A DNA stretch of 64,000 nucleotides from CAZEHS01 sp964424355 (lineage in GTDB: Bacteria > Bacillota > Clostridia > Peptostreptococcales > Acidaminobacteraceae): assembly GCA_964424355.1 (NCBI GenBank), contig CAYRIO010000017.1, forward strand, positions 1 to 64,000, in the 5' to 3' direction. This document shows, piece after piece, positions 25,477 to 34,475 of this stretch. Every line of letters starts with the position of its first letter. Positions within the stretch are counted from its first letter, which is position 1. Position numbers and translations under genes: made by a program. Under the pieces are notes generated by a model. The model worked only from the letters and a program-made list of their open reading frames with translations. It made no database searches and was not told where the DNA came from.

Positions 25477-25911
25477 TTAAACGAACAGATTCACCAGCAA
25501 GCCCTGCAGCTGCCCGATTTTTTCCAACAGCTTGATCTGAGGCTTTTCCTGATCCAGAATCAGGTCCGTCAATTCAACCAGCTTCTCGTCAATCATCGAG
25601 ACCACTTTCATCATCCGGGACCGGCCAGTGCGGCTGAGTCCCCGCCGTTCTTCCACCTTCAGGCCAAAGTTCACGGCTTGCTCAATGAACCCCTTGATCA
25701 TTTCCTTGTATTCAAGCATGACCTCCACGGTCCGGTTTTCCGACAGCTGCTTGCCCTTTTTTTCGATTTCCTTGAGCATTTGCTTCATTTCGTCCCGGCT
25801 TTGGTCCTCCTGCTTGTCCCCCATCAACTCTGAAAAGGACACGCCGCCCTTGGGCTCGGCTCTATGGACGGGGGTGCTGCCGGTGCTTTGTGTGACCCGG
25901 GTCACTTTCAT
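25477..25911 (-). CDS. YaaR family protein (DUF327)
   Basis: A 144-aa, mostly helical protein. It contains the YaaR core RTVEVMLEYKEMIKGFIEQA and the C-terminal LVELTDLILDQEKPQIKLL. GAGGAGG precedes the ATG. The family is widespread in Bacillota with no settled function. Here its start overlaps the end of the FlhB-C-like gene by 50 bases. This ties it to the FliK-like/FlhB-like pair upstream. Confidence 0.85.
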   Translation of the reverse strand: MKVTRVTQSTGSTPVHRAEPKGGVSFSELMGDKQEDQSRDEMKQMLKEIEKKGKQLSENRTVEVMLEYKEMIKGFIEQAVNFGLKVEERRGLSRTGRSRMMKVVSMIDEKLVELTDLILDQEKPQIKLLEKIGQLQGLLVNLFV

Positions 25912-26164
25912 GGGATTCCTCCTCTTCCAGTTTTCGAAGCAGATCCATCACCCCGGCCACTACGGCATACACCTGGGGCGGCACCTGCTTTTTCAAATCA
26001 AGATCTCCGGTTTCCCGTAGGATTTCCGGATCTTTTTCCAGGGGAATCCCCCGCGTCTGTGCCTCTGCGATGATGCTTTCAGCAAAAATCCTGCCGTCCT
26101 TGGGGCCGGAGGCCTCGAATTGCTCCAATTCCCGTTGGTACGGGTTCCGTTTCTTCGGCGTCAT
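25862..26164 (-). CDS. Stand-alone FlhB C-terminal-domain homolog (YlqH-like)
   Basis: 100 aa. Residues about 22-80 match the cytoplasmic domain of FlhB/YscU (IIAEAQTRGIPLEKDPEIL, then PPQVYAVVAGVMDLL), without the membrane part. The NPTH autocleavage loop is absent. It overlaps the FliK-like gene by four bases (ATGA). In Bacillus the same pairing occurs as ylqG-ylqH. The acidic and His-rich C-terminal tail (after EEEES) lies in the overlap with the yaaR-like gene. Confidence 0.85.
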   Translation of the reverse strand: MTPKKRNPYQRELEQFEASGPKDGRIFAESIIAEAQTRGIPLEKDPEILRETGDLDLKKQVPPQVYAVVAGVMDLLRKLEEEESHESDPGHTKHRQHPRP

Positions 26165-28179
26165 ACCTTGATGTTCAGCCCCTTCCCGTCAGTGTCGCTT
26201 TCAGGCGTGTCTTCCGCCTTCTCCGTCACCGCCTTGCCATCCTTCAGCGGCGAATAGGATATCCCGGCAATTTTATAACCGGTTTCCCACATGGCCTGCT
26301 TAAAATCCTCCACGAGGGGACTTACAGCGTCCCGAAGGGTTTGATTGTCGCATTTCACCTGAATGCTGACAGACTTCCGGGCGGCGGCGAAACGGATCCC
26401 GACATCCCCGTATTTTTCGGTGCTCACGGCAAAGTAGAAGGTGCAGTTCTCCCAATCCACTTTCCCTTGGTCTTTGCGGGACTGCACATAGATTTTCAAA
26501 TCCTCCACCCGGTTAGCCATCTCCATGGGGACGGAGAAGAACAGGGTCTGCCCCTGGGTCTTGGCTTCGGGACGGCTGAGGAGCTGTTGGCCGGTAAGGT
26601 TGTTCATGGTCTTTTCCGCACCGCTCACCGTGGTGAGTTTTTCCTGGGTGTCGGCGGCAAGCTTCATCAGAATCTCCTTCAGGTTATCCTGGGGCTGCCA
26701 TTCTTCCTTGGCTTTCTTATTGCTCTGCCCCAGGGCGGAAACCACTTCCGCTTCGTGGGTGAGGCCCAACGCTTTGAAGGCTTCCAAGACTTCCCGGGGA
26801 GTCGCGATCGGCTCCAGGATGCGGTTGATCTGCTGCTGGGCGCGCTGCTGAAGACTCTTTTCAGCGGTTTCTTCCCCCGTGATGCCCTGTTGGAGCGTCC
26901 GGTGGATCACCTTGAGCTTGGCAGGCTGGAACTGGATCGCCTCCACCCCCTTGGCAATTTTATCCACAATCGCAGAGGCCTTCTCATTTTGTCCGTCTGC
27001 AACCAGGCTCCGGGCCTCCTGCAGCTCTGAGGACCAGTTCAGCAGCTGCTTTTCTGCCGTCATGGAGGTATACAGGGGGATATCGCTTTTCAGGATGGCT
27101 TTGTCCAGCCTTTCGATGGCCTGGCTCAGCTTTTCAACCACCAGGGTCTTATTGGCGGTTTCGGGGCTTTCAAGCGCTGCGCTCACTGCTTTCAGGTCGG
27201 CAGTCACCGCTTTTCGCAAGGTTTCGAATTCAGCCTTAACGGCTGTCATTTTAGGGGTGATTTCCTTCATCAGCAGGGAGATTCCCTGGATCAGCGCTTC
27301 CGTAGGAACAGCGTCCGTACTTTCCGCCTGCTGTTTGAGACCTTCAATCAGCTGATCTACCGCCTCTTTGACCGCAGACCCCTGGGTATCCTCCGCATCA
27401 GAGGGTTCCACCAGCGTTTCATCCAGCGCCTCCAGGAGGCTGCCGGTCAAGACCGCCGTGTCATCGGGCTGTTCACGCTCTGAGGAGGCCACCGCAAGCC
27501 CCTGCTCCTGGAGAAGTGTCCGAACGCTTTCCTGTCCCGTGTTCCGGGGCTCTGCTTGAACCGTTGTCTGTTCCAGAACACCCAGCGATTCACTGAGCGC
27601 CGCCACTTTTTCGAAGGCCTTCAACAGCCACGTGACCAGCTTCTCATCCCCGTCAGCTGCCTGGCTGCTCTGTGCCACTGTCGTTGCTGTGCCGCTCTCG
27701 GTTGTGGTCTCGGCAAGCTGTACCGCTTGCTTTAGAGCCGCCGTTGTACTGGCCTTCTCTTCAACAGCCAGCTTGGCAAAGGCCCGGAGCAGTTCGATTT
27801 TTTCCATCGAAACATCGGAGCCTGAATCCTCCAGCATCCGCTGCAGCTCTGGCGAAATCGTTGGGGTGAACAGGGCCGCCATGATGTTTTTCAGGCTTCT
27901 GAGGGACAGCGGCAGTCCCTTATCCAGTGCGGTCTTCACCGTCTGTAATTTTTCGTTTTCCGTGCCGTCTGTCTTTTCAATGAATTCAGAAATACGGTCC
28001 GCCTCTTCAGAGGATACTTCATAGCCCTGACTCTTCAGATCAGAGATGATCCGACCGCTTTCGGTCGTGGTGTCCGGCATCTCCAAAGCCTTGGCTTCCG
28101 CCGCCTCCGGACTTCTTAATGAAACCCCCGTGGTTTGTGTCGGGGTAATGCTTTTGATGATCGCATCCAGTATTTTCAA
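26161..28179 (-). CDS. FliK-like protein with Flg_hook-type C-terminal domain (YlqG-like)
   Basis: 672 aa. The N-terminal ~500 residues are low-complexity, helical, and rich in Ala, Glu, Lys, Gln and Thr. The last ~140 form a hook-length-control-like domain (TLFFSVPMEMANRVEDLKIY ... VGIRFAAARKSVSIQVKC). Family FliK measures hook length and acts on FlhB, and here the FlhB-C homolog is the next gene. No other flagellar gene is nearby. GAGGTGA precedes a TTG at 28179; a GTG at 28188 lies inside that ribosome site. Confidence 0.75.
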   Translation of the reverse strand: MKILDAIIKSITPTQTTGVSLRSPEAAEAKALEMPDTTTESGRIISDLKSQGYEVSSEEADRISEFIEKTDGTENEKLQTVKTALDKGLPLSLRSLKNIMAALFTPTISPELQRMLEDSGSDVSMEKIELLRAFAKLAVEEKASTTAALKQAVQLAETTTESGTATTVAQSSQAADGDEKLVTWLLKAFEKVAALSESLGVLEQTTVQAEPRNTGQESVRTLLQEQGLAVASSEREQPDDTAVLTGSLLEALDETLVEPSDAEDTQGSAVKEAVDQLIEGLKQQAESTDAVPTEALIQGISLLMKEITPKMTAVKAEFETLRKAVTADLKAVSAALESPETANKTLVVEKLSQAIERLDKAILKSDIPLYTSMTAEKQLLNWSSELQEARSLVADGQNEKASAIVDKIAKGVEAIQFQPAKLKVIHRTLQQGITGEETAEKSLQQRAQQQINRILEPIATPREVLEAFKALGLTHEAEVVSALGQSNKKAKEEWQPQDNLKEILMKLAADTQEKLTTVSGAEKTMNNLTGQQLLSRPEAKTQGQTLFFSVPMEMANRVEDLKIYVQSRKDQGKVDWENCTFYFAVSTEKYGDVGIRFAAARKSVSIQVKCDNQTLRDAVSPLVEDFKQAMWETGYKIAGISYSPLKDGKAVTEKAEDTPESDTDGKGLNIKV

Positions 28180-28311
28180 AGTCTTCACCTCGGTTGAGAC
28201 TCACATCGCCCATGTCGTTGGCGGAAGATGTGCCATTTTCCGCGCGGCCCATCTTCCTACAGGTAATATCGGCGCGATGCCCAAAAACCTTGAGCCGCTC
28301 TGAAAAAGAGA

Positions 28312-28337
28312 AGGGCTCTGTCCCCTGACAAAGCCCT
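28312..28337 (-). terminator. Terminator of the DHH phosphoesterase gene
   Basis: AGGGCT...AGCCCT stem just after the stop codon, with a T-rich CTCTTTTTC tract beyond on the minus strand. Confidence 0.6.
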
Positions 28338-28343
28338 GAAAAA

Positions 28344-29294
28344 TTATTTTTCTTCAATTTTAAAGAGTCTGTCCATCAGTTCAAAGGCGACATCCTCCGA
28401 AAAAGGGCTCCCCGCAGCCTTGGCATGACCGCCGCCCCCAAACTTGGCCGCAATGACCGACAGGTCCACGGTATCCCTGGAGGCCCGGTAGCTGATATTG
28501 TGGCTCCCCATATCGATCATGGCCGCCACATCGATATCGTACTCCTGGCACATGAGGTTACCCAGCTCCGATTTATACTGCTCTGCGAAGACCACACCGA
28601 AGCTGTAACCCAACACATCCATTTCCACCACGTCATCGAGCTTGGTGCGCAGATACTTGTTCTGCCGCATCTCCTCAGAACGGGCCATGGTGAGGTCTGA
28701 GGCGCTCATCACCGAATCCCCTTCGAGGATGCAGGTGCGGATGGCATCATGGAACAGCTCGCTGCCGTAGATTGCCATCAGGTGATTCAGATATTTGGGC
28801 ATCATATCTTCATTGGCCTGCCAGGCCCAAGTGTCATAGCTGGTAACCATGGCCACGTATTCTTCGGCGACCCGGGTCTTGTTCGGGTTCTTGCTTCGGG
28901 CGAAAGCCCCCTTCCCCAGAAGCTTGGAGACGGATTCCTGCCAATAGATCTCCGTCGCGGAGAGGGCCCGGCCCAGATCGTCCTCCACCTTCACGGTGGC
29001 CCATTCGTACTTGTTGAGCCATTCCGCCGATTTGTGGTGATCATAGAGCCGCACCCGATACTTATCGTTCTTCTCAATCCGCTCCGCCAGGGCCTCCCCC
29101 ACGGACATATCCGTGATGATGATCTTGTCGAACAGCTTACGCCCCTTGGCCTCCTGATCGAATAGCCGATTCAGCTTATCCTCGATGCTGTTGGGACCGG
29201 CGGTTGTAACTTCGCAGTCTTCCAACACCAGGGCCGATAGCAAGCCGCAACTGATGCCGTCCAGATCTGAATCTGTAAAGTGCTTTATTCGCAT
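28344..29294 (-). CDS. DHH family phosphoesterase
   Basis: 316 aa from ATG 29294 (GGGGAG upstream; a longer frame to 29342 lacks a site). Motif I HFTDSDLDGISC, motif II ITDMS, motif III DHHKSAEW, and the DHHA1 substrate motif FGGGGHAKAAGSP are all intact, so it should be an active manganese-dependent phosphodiesterase or oligoribonuclease-like enzyme acting on short oligonucleotides or a cyclic-dinucleotide product. It lacks membrane or GGDEF parts, unlike GdpP. A second, degenerate family member lies at 35610-36491. Confidence 0.88.
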   Translation of the reverse strand: MRIKHFTDSDLDGISCGLLSALVLEDCEVTTAGPNSIEDKLNRLFDQEAKGRKLFDKIIITDMSVGEALAERIEKNDKYRVRLYDHHKSAEWLNKYEWATVKVEDDLGRALSATEIYWQESVSKLLGKGAFARSKNPNKTRVAEEYVAMVTSYDTWAWQANEDMMPKYLNHLMAIYGSELFHDAIRTCILEGDSVMSASDLTMARSEEMRQNKYLRTKLDDVVEMDVLGYSFGVVFAEQYKSELGNLMCQEYDIDVAAMIDMGSHNISYRASRDTVDLSVIAAKFGGGGHAKAAGSPFSEDVAFELMDRLFKIEEK

Positions 29295-29310
29295 ATTTTT
29301 CTCCCCTACT

Positions 29311-30180
29311 CTATTTTCTGCCTGCTCCGATAACCGCCGCAATCACCAGGGCCGCGCCTCCAGCCTGGCCCCAGGTGACCACTGCCCCCATGAATACCAC
29401 CGCCGTCAGCAGGGTCACAACCGGAATGACATTGAGGAACAGGGAGCTCATCCCGACCCCCAGGACATTCATGGCATATAGGAACAGGTAATAACCGATA
29501 GCCGATGCGAAAATCCCCAGGATCGCGACATTCATCCAGATAATCGGCGTCACCTGAGCCCACAGGGTGGTCTCAAACCCCACAAAGGGGATAAACATCA
29601 GCGTTCCGATCACGGTTTGATAGTAGGTGATCGTCAAGCTGTTGTACCGCCGGAAGAGGCCCTTTGAAATCAGGCAGTAGACAATCCAGCTTAGCACCGC
29701 GCCCCCCATAAGCCAGTAGCCCAAGGGGTTGTCTCCAGGCACCGGGGAGATCCCGGTCACCATGCAGACGCCAACCACGGACAGCAGGGCACATCCGAAC
29801 ATCCGAAGCGTCAGAGGCTTGCGGTACACCAAGGCTTCGGAGATCAGGGTAGCCACCGGGACCGCCGCAACGATGATGGCTGCGGAGCCTGCTGAAATCA
29901 ATTTAACCCCATTGTTCTCAAAAAAGAAATACAGGGTCACCCCGAAGAATCCCGCCAAGGCCATGATCGGCCAATCCTTCCGGTCAAGCCGGGTATCCGG
30001 AGACATCCGCCGCTTCATGAACCACAGCAGGACTGAAGCGATTGCGAACCTGAGAAAGCCCAACATCATGGGACCGATCACCGCCACAGCGATTTTTATA
30101 TTGATGAAGGAAATCCCCCAGATAACCACCGTAATCAAAACAGCCGCCAAACCATTCCGTTTTCTTTTTTCCACGTGCAT
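29311..30180 (-). CDS. EamA/DMT family transporter
   Basis: 289 aa from ATG 30180 (GGAGG upstream; longer frames run into a repeat). Ten hydrophobic segments in two EamA repeats, the first from about residue 10 and the second from about 155. Members export amino acids or related metabolites. The substrate is not evident. It ends 17 bp before the DHH gene start and could share its transcript. Confidence 0.88.
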   Translation of the reverse strand: MHVEKRKRNGLAAVLITVVIWGISFINIKIAVAVIGPMMLGFLRFAIASVLLWFMKRRMSPDTRLDRKDWPIMALAGFFGVTLYFFFENNGVKLISAGSAAIIVAAVPVATLISEALVYRKPLTLRMFGCALLSVVGVCMVTGISPVPGDNPLGYWLMGGAVLSWIVYCLISKGLFRRYNSLTITYYQTVIGTLMFIPFVGFETTLWAQVTPIIWMNVAILGIFASAIGYYLFLYAMNVLGVGMSSLFLNVIPVVTLLTAVVFMGAVVTWGQAGGAALVIAAVIGAGRK

Positions 30181-30247
30181 CCCCCCCTTTCCTCCAATAC
30201 TATAGCATGGGGGAATGGCCTGCGTCGAGGGCCAGGCGGTCACAAAA

Positions 30248-30335
30248 CAAAGAGAGAGACCGCCTACTGCTCTGCTTCCTGCGAAGACACAAACAAATCC
30301 TGTCCTCGCAAGCCGCAGGCGCGGCAATCTCTCCC
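30248..30335. repeat. Palindromic intergenic repeat, copy 3 (diverged)
   Basis: Left arm AAAGAGAGAGACCGCC...GCGAAGACA and right arm TGTCCTCGCAAG...GGCAATCTCTCCCTT in inverted orientation around a short ~11-base centre. GAGAGA/TCTCTC face outward and GACA/TGTC inward, as in the 32919-33024 copy. Confidence 0.75.
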
Positions 30336-30360
30336 TTACATAACATGCTGCATCAGAACC

Positions 30361-30510
30361 TCAATGCTTACTGCTGCATTTCTCCGAGGCAGGGCATTGG
30401 CTGCATCCGGAACATTCCCCGGCCTTTGTTTTCTTGGCAATCCCCAGCACGATCTTTGCGGCGTATCCGATGACGGCGCCGCCGATAACGATTGTCAATA
30501 AAGTCCCCAT
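30361..30510 (-). CDS. FeoB-associated Cys-rich membrane protein
   Basis: 49 aa. One membrane helix (residues ~3-24), then KTKAGECSGCSQCPASEKC with five Cys in the last 18 residues. AGGAGG precedes the ATG. Eleven bases separate it from the feoB stop, so it is co-transcribed. In the family it is a small accessory of the ferrous iron channel, possibly a metal chaperone or redox partner. Confidence 0.85.
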   Translation of the reverse strand: MGTLLTIVIGGAVIGYAAKIVLGIAKKTKAGECSGCSQCPASEKCSSKH

Positions 30511-30521
30511 GAATTTTCCTC

Positions 30522-32513
30522 CTAGCCGATCAGGATCAAACCGATCCTATAGAATACAAATGACACGACCCATGCCACACCGAACTGAAAGAATACGGAA
30601 AAAGCAGTCCACTTCCAGGAATTCGTCTCCCGGCGGATGACACCGATAACGCCCACGCAGGGGGTGTAGAGCAGGACAAACACCAAGAGGACATACGCGG
30701 TCAGCGGGGTGAAGGTTCCCGCCATGGCGTGATAGAACGCGCCCGCAGAGGGATCCGCTCCGATGCCGTAGATGATGGCCATGTTGGCCACAACGATTTC
30801 CTTGGCAATGATGCCTGAGAAAAGCGACAGGCTTGCCTGCCAGTTTCCAAAGCCCAGAGGTCCGAAAATCGGAGCCGTGGCCTTGCCGAAAAGAGCACCG
30901 AAGCTCTCGGTTATTTCAGACGGCCCGGAGAAATTGAAATTCAGCAAAAACCACAGGACCACTGAGGCACCGAAGATAATCGTACCGGCCTTGATCAGAT
31001 ATCCATGGACCCGCTCCCAGACATGGAGTCCCAGAAATTTCAGCTTGGGCATCCGGTAGGGAGGCAGCTCCATGATGAAGTGGGTCTCTTCCCCCTTCAT
31101 CAGGACTCTGCGGAACCCCCAGGCAATGCCGAGGGCCACCAGGATCCCTAAAATGTACAGGGAGTACGTCACCATGGCCTCATAGCCTGGAAAAAAAGCG
31201 GACGCCACCAGGACATAGACCGGAAACCGGGCCCCACAGGACATGAACGGATTGATCATGATGGCGATCAGCCGGTCCTTCTCATTTTCCAGGGTCCGGG
31301 TTGCCATGATTCCCGGCACGTTGCACCCAAAGCCCAGAACCATGGGAATGAAAGATTTGCCGCTGAGACCCAGCTTCTGCATCCCTTCATCCAGCAGGAA
31401 GGCCACCCGGGCCATGTACCCGCTGTCCTCCAGCAGGGAGATGGCCAGAAACAGGATGGCGATATTCGGGGTGAAGGTCAGCACGCCGCCCACACCTCCG
31501 ACAATCCCGTCCACCAGCAGCTGGATCAGCCACTGGGCTACCCCCGCGCCAGCCAACATTCCCCGCAGGGCATCGGACAGCGTCACCGAGAAGAACGTAT
31601 CCAGCCAATCTACAAAAATAGAGCCGACATCGAAGGTGAGTTTGAACACCAGCGCCATGATGATCAGGAAGATCGGAATGCCCAACCATTTGTGGAGCAT
31701 CAGGCTGTCGATGCGATCGGAAACCGCATAGGCGCTGACACTGGGTTTCAGCAGGGTTTCCTGAAGGACCTTCTGGATGAACCGGTATTTGCCGTTGGCA
31801 ATTTCATCGGTGTAATTGTTTTCAACCTTCAAATAGTGGCTCGCCAGATTGTCTGTCAGATCCCCCAACTCACCATCATGCTCCAGGGCCTTGATGGCGA
31901 TCCATCTGGCTGGGGCTTGCTGCGGAATCCCATGATCGCTGATTTCCTTCTCCAGCTTTTGAATCATATGCTCCAGGTTGGTTCCATAATCAATCTGCGC
32001 CGCATTCACGGGGGCCTTGTCTTGGGACCGTGCAATCGCCCGATCCAAGAGAGGGATGATCCCGCGTCCTTCGATGGCCGCTACGGGCACCACCGGCACC
32101 CCCAACAGGCTTTCCATTTTCTCCGCGGATATCCGATACCCCTTCTGCTCCGCTTCATCCATCATGTTCAGCGCAACCACCATGGGAATATTCAGCTCGA
32201 TCAACTGCATCGTCAGATAGAGATTCCGCTCCAGATTGCAAGCATCCACCAGATTGATCACCACGTCCGGGCGATCCTCCAACAGGAATTTACGGGCGAT
32301 CCGCTCTTCCAGCGTGAAGGGCGACAGGCTGTACACGCCGGGAAGATCCACGAGATTGATCAGGTCCTCTCCGTGCCGCATCTGTCCTTCTTTTTTTTCC
32401 ACCGTCACCCCGGGCCAGTTGCCTACAGAATGCCGTGTGCCCGTCAGCGCATTTAAAAGTGTCGTTTTTCCTGAGTTGGGGTTCCCCGCCAGGGCAATCC
32501 GATAGTTTGCCAT
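30522..32513 (-). CDS. feoB: Ferrous iron transporter FeoB
   Basis: 663 aa from ATG 32513 (GGAGG upstream). N-terminal G domain: G1 GNPNSGKTT (10-18), G3 DLPGVYSL, G4 NMMD. Then a helical guanine-release linker and a membrane domain with about eight to ten segments, including two gate regions (GFGCNVPGI; GFGNWQASLSLFSG). It imports Fe(II). A perfect Fur-type 7-1-7 repeat lies 14 bp upstream of the start. It forms an operon with feoA and the Cys-rich protein. Confidence 0.96.
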   Translation of the reverse strand: MANYRIALAGNPNSGKTTLLNALTGTRHSVGNWPGVTVEKKEGQMRHGEDLINLVDLPGVYSLSPFTLEERIARKFLLEDRPDVVINLVDACNLERNLYLTMQLIELNIPMVVALNMMDEAEQKGYRISAEKMESLLGVPVVPVAAIEGRGIIPLLDRAIARSQDKAPVNAAQIDYGTNLEHMIQKLEKEISDHGIPQQAPARWIAIKALEHDGELGDLTDNLASHYLKVENNYTDEIANGKYRFIQKVLQETLLKPSVSAYAVSDRIDSLMLHKWLGIPIFLIIMALVFKLTFDVGSIFVDWLDTFFSVTLSDALRGMLAGAGVAQWLIQLLVDGIVGGVGGVLTFTPNIAILFLAISLLEDSGYMARVAFLLDEGMQKLGLSGKSFIPMVLGFGCNVPGIMATRTLENEKDRLIAIMINPFMSCGARFPVYVLVASAFFPGYEAMVTYSLYILGILVALGIAWGFRRVLMKGEETHFIMELPPYRMPKLKFLGLHVWERVHGYLIKAGTIIFGASVVLWFLLNFNFSGPSEITESFGALFGKATAPIFGPLGFGNWQASLSLFSGIIAKEIVVANMAIIYGIGADPSAGAFYHAMAGTFTPLTAYVLLVFVLLYTPCVGVIGVIRRETNSWKWTAFSVFFQFGVAWVVSFVFYRIGLILIG

Positions 32514-32526
32514 TTCGTCCTCCGAA

Positions 32527-32541
32527 TGATAATCATTATCA
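32527..32541 (-). promoter_or_regulatory. Fur box (perfect 7-1-7) in front of feoB
   Basis: TGATAATCATTATCA is a perfect inverted repeat matching the Fur consensus. It is located between feoA and feoB and implies a second iron-controlled promoter inside the operon. Confidence 0.85.
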
Positions 32542-32592
32542 ACTTTGGCGCTTAGAAATGGGTCCCTCGCGAGACCCACCTTGCACTCTTAT

Positions 32593-32817
32593 TTAAAGCA
32601 TCAGCTCAACATCGATTTTTTCAATGATTCCCCGACCCAAAGCCAGCCGGGATCCGCGAACATCCAAAATCACAGGCCCTCTGCCTGATGAACTGATCAT
32701 GGAGACCTGAGTTCCAGGGGTCATCCCCATATCATAAAGTTTACGCTTGATTTTCATGCCCCATGTAATGTCCTTTAGAATGGCATTTTGCCCTGTTCGC
32801 AGCTGAATGAGTGGCAT
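32593..32817 (-). CDS. feoA: FeoA domain protein
   Basis: A 74-aa SH3-like protein with the FeoA pattern LYDMGMTPGTQVSMI and DVRGSRLALGRGIIEKI. GGAGG precedes the ATG. It is cytoplasmic and thought to modulate FeoB. It is first in the iron uptake operon, 79 bp before feoB, with Fur-like sequence on both sides. Confidence 0.95.
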   Translation of the reverse strand: MPLIQLRTGQNAILKDITWGMKIKRKLYDMGMTPGTQVSMISSSGRGPVILDVRGSRLALGRGIIEKIDVELML

Positions 32818-32898
32818 GGTTTCCTCCGTGTCGTTAACTGATTAACAATTCTATCTGTTATCGTGAATCATTCTCAACTACGCTCAGTATACTGTAAA

Positions 32899-32913
32899 TG
32901 ATAGTTATTGTCA
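32899..32913 (-). promoter_or_regulatory. Fur box upstream of feoA
   Basis: TGATAGTTATTGTCA matches the 7-1-7 Fur repeat at 13 of 15 positions. It lies about 80 bp before the feoA start. A weaker second copy, TGAATCATTCTCA, is at 32864-32876. Confidence 0.75.
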
Positions 32914-32918
32914 ACACG

Positions 32919-33024
32919 CAGGGAGAGATTGCCGCGCTTCGCTCGCAAAGACAGACGTCAAACCAAGGATTTGCACTGGTTGTCTGTCTTCGCGAGGAGT
33001 GAAATGACGCGACGATCTCTCCCT
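32919..33024. repeat. Palindromic intergenic repeat, copy 2
   Basis: Left arm CAGGGAGAGATTGCCGCGC...GCAAAGACA, right arm TGTCTTCGCGAGGAG...ATCTCTCCCT, inverted around a ~30-base centre. The arms match those of copy 1 (12015-12131) but are joined the other way round, with GGGAGAGAT at the outside. It lies between feoA's promoter and the HI0933-family gene. Confidence 0.85.
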
Positions 33025-33080
33025 TTAGCTTTTGTAATCGTTTTTCATGCCCTGCCATCGGACAGGGGTTACATATCTGC

Positions 33081-34310
33081 TTATCCCTTTAAAGCCTTTT
33101 GGATTCCCTGGGCTGCGGTATAACCGGAAGAAAACGCGAACTGAAGGTTGAACCCGCCGGTCACGCCGTCCACGTCCAGAAGTTCCCCGGCAAAGAAAAG
33201 CTTGGGCACCACCCGGGATTCCATGGTGTTCGGATTCACCTCACCGGTGGCAACACCTCCGGCGGTGGCCATGGCATCGTCAAAACCGCCCACTTCCTTC
33301 AAGGTCAGCGAAAAACTCAGCAGGGTCTTGGCCAGTGCCGCACGGTGGGGCCGCGTCAGCTCTGCACTCTTGATCTCCAGCGGAATGCCCGAAATCTCCA
33401 GGATCCGATCCATGACCCGGCGGGGTACATCATAGTAATCCAGGGTTTTCCGCACCGAATATTTGCCATAGGCATTCAGGTGCGCAGCCAACCCTTTTGA
33501 AAAGCCCTCTTCATCTGAAAATCGGACAAAATTGATCTTGATGATGTCCTTGGGCAGGAAATCCCGGGAATTATTGAGGATCACCGGGCCGCTGAGCCCT
33601 TCATGGGTGATGAGCAGATCCCCCTGATACGCCTTCACCTTCTTGTTCTTGCGCCAAAGGGATATCCAGGCCTCCTGAATTGAGATGCCGGCCAGATCCG
33701 TCAAGGAGTCTTCTTCGGTTTTAACGGGGGCCAGGGAAGGCCTGACCAGCTCGATGGTGTGTCCCAGACCCTGGGCCAGGGCATAGCCGTCTCCAGATGT
33801 TCCCAAAGAGGGGTATGACTTCCCGCCGGTTGCCAGGAGCACACAGCGGCTGGCATAGGTTTCTTTAGCGGTCTCAACAGAAAAGCCGTCCGATGTCTTG
33901 AGCACCTTCTCTACGGCCGCCTTCACCGTAACAACCCCATGACTGGCTTTCAATTTCCTAAGGAGCGCCTCCAAAACCTCGGAGGCTTTCTTGGACCGGG
34001 GGAACACCTTACCCTGAGGTGTCACCTCCAATGCAACGCCCAGTGTTTCGAAATAGGATCTCAGCGCGTCTGGCGGAAAATGATACAGCACTTTCCGGAC
34101 ATAGCGGGATTTTTCATGATAATTTTCAGCAAACGCATCCAGTGGCAGCTCATGGGTCAGGTTACACTGTCCGCCCCCTGTTGCCAGTAGTTTTTTTCCG
34201 GGTTGCTCGTTTTTTTCCAGCACCATCACCTTGAGCCCGGCTGCCGCACATTCGATGGCTGCCATCAAACCGCCGGGTCCTGCCCCGATTACTATCAGAT
34301 CAAAACTCAT
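33081..34310 (-). CDS. HI0933-family FAD-dependent oxidoreductase (YhiN-like)
   Basis: 409 aa from ATG 34310; a GTG nine bases earlier overlaps the ribosome site. N-terminal dinucleotide fold IGAGPGGLMAAIECA with VLEKNEQPGKKL, the family hallmark GGGQCNLTH, LATGGKSYPSLGTSGDG, and C-terminal GELLDVDGVTGGFNLQFAFSSG. The family binds FAD; its physiological substrate is unsettled. It is a single-gene unit. Confidence 0.93.
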   Translation of the reverse strand: MSFDLIVIGAGPGGLMAAIECAAAGLKVMVLEKNEQPGKKLLATGGGQCNLTHELPLDAFAENYHEKSRYVRKVLYHFPPDALRSYFETLGVALEVTPQGKVFPRSKKASEVLEALLRKLKASHGVVTVKAAVEKVLKTSDGFSVETAKETYASRCVLLATGGKSYPSLGTSGDGYALAQGLGHTIELVRPSLAPVKTEEDSLTDLAGISIQEAWISLWRKNKKVKAYQGDLLITHEGLSGPVILNNSRDFLPKDIIKINFVRFSDEEGFSKGLAAHLNAYGKYSVRKTLDYYDVPRRVMDRILEISGIPLEIKSAELTRPHRAALAKTLLSFSLTLKEVGGFDDAMATAGGVATGEVNPNTMESRVVPKLFFAGELLDVDGVTGGFNLQFAFSSGYTAAQGIQKALKG

Positions 34311-34475
34311 ACGCCTCACTCCTCACAGATATTCGTGAATCCATCATACCATTTCGCATTGCGTTGAGTACAATATTTTGTCATTTTTTTGGTGACTTGA
34401 TTAAATATGCCACACAATCTGCCGATACCTTTTCTGAATGGATTGCATCGGTAGACACCACACGGAGGTGGTCAT

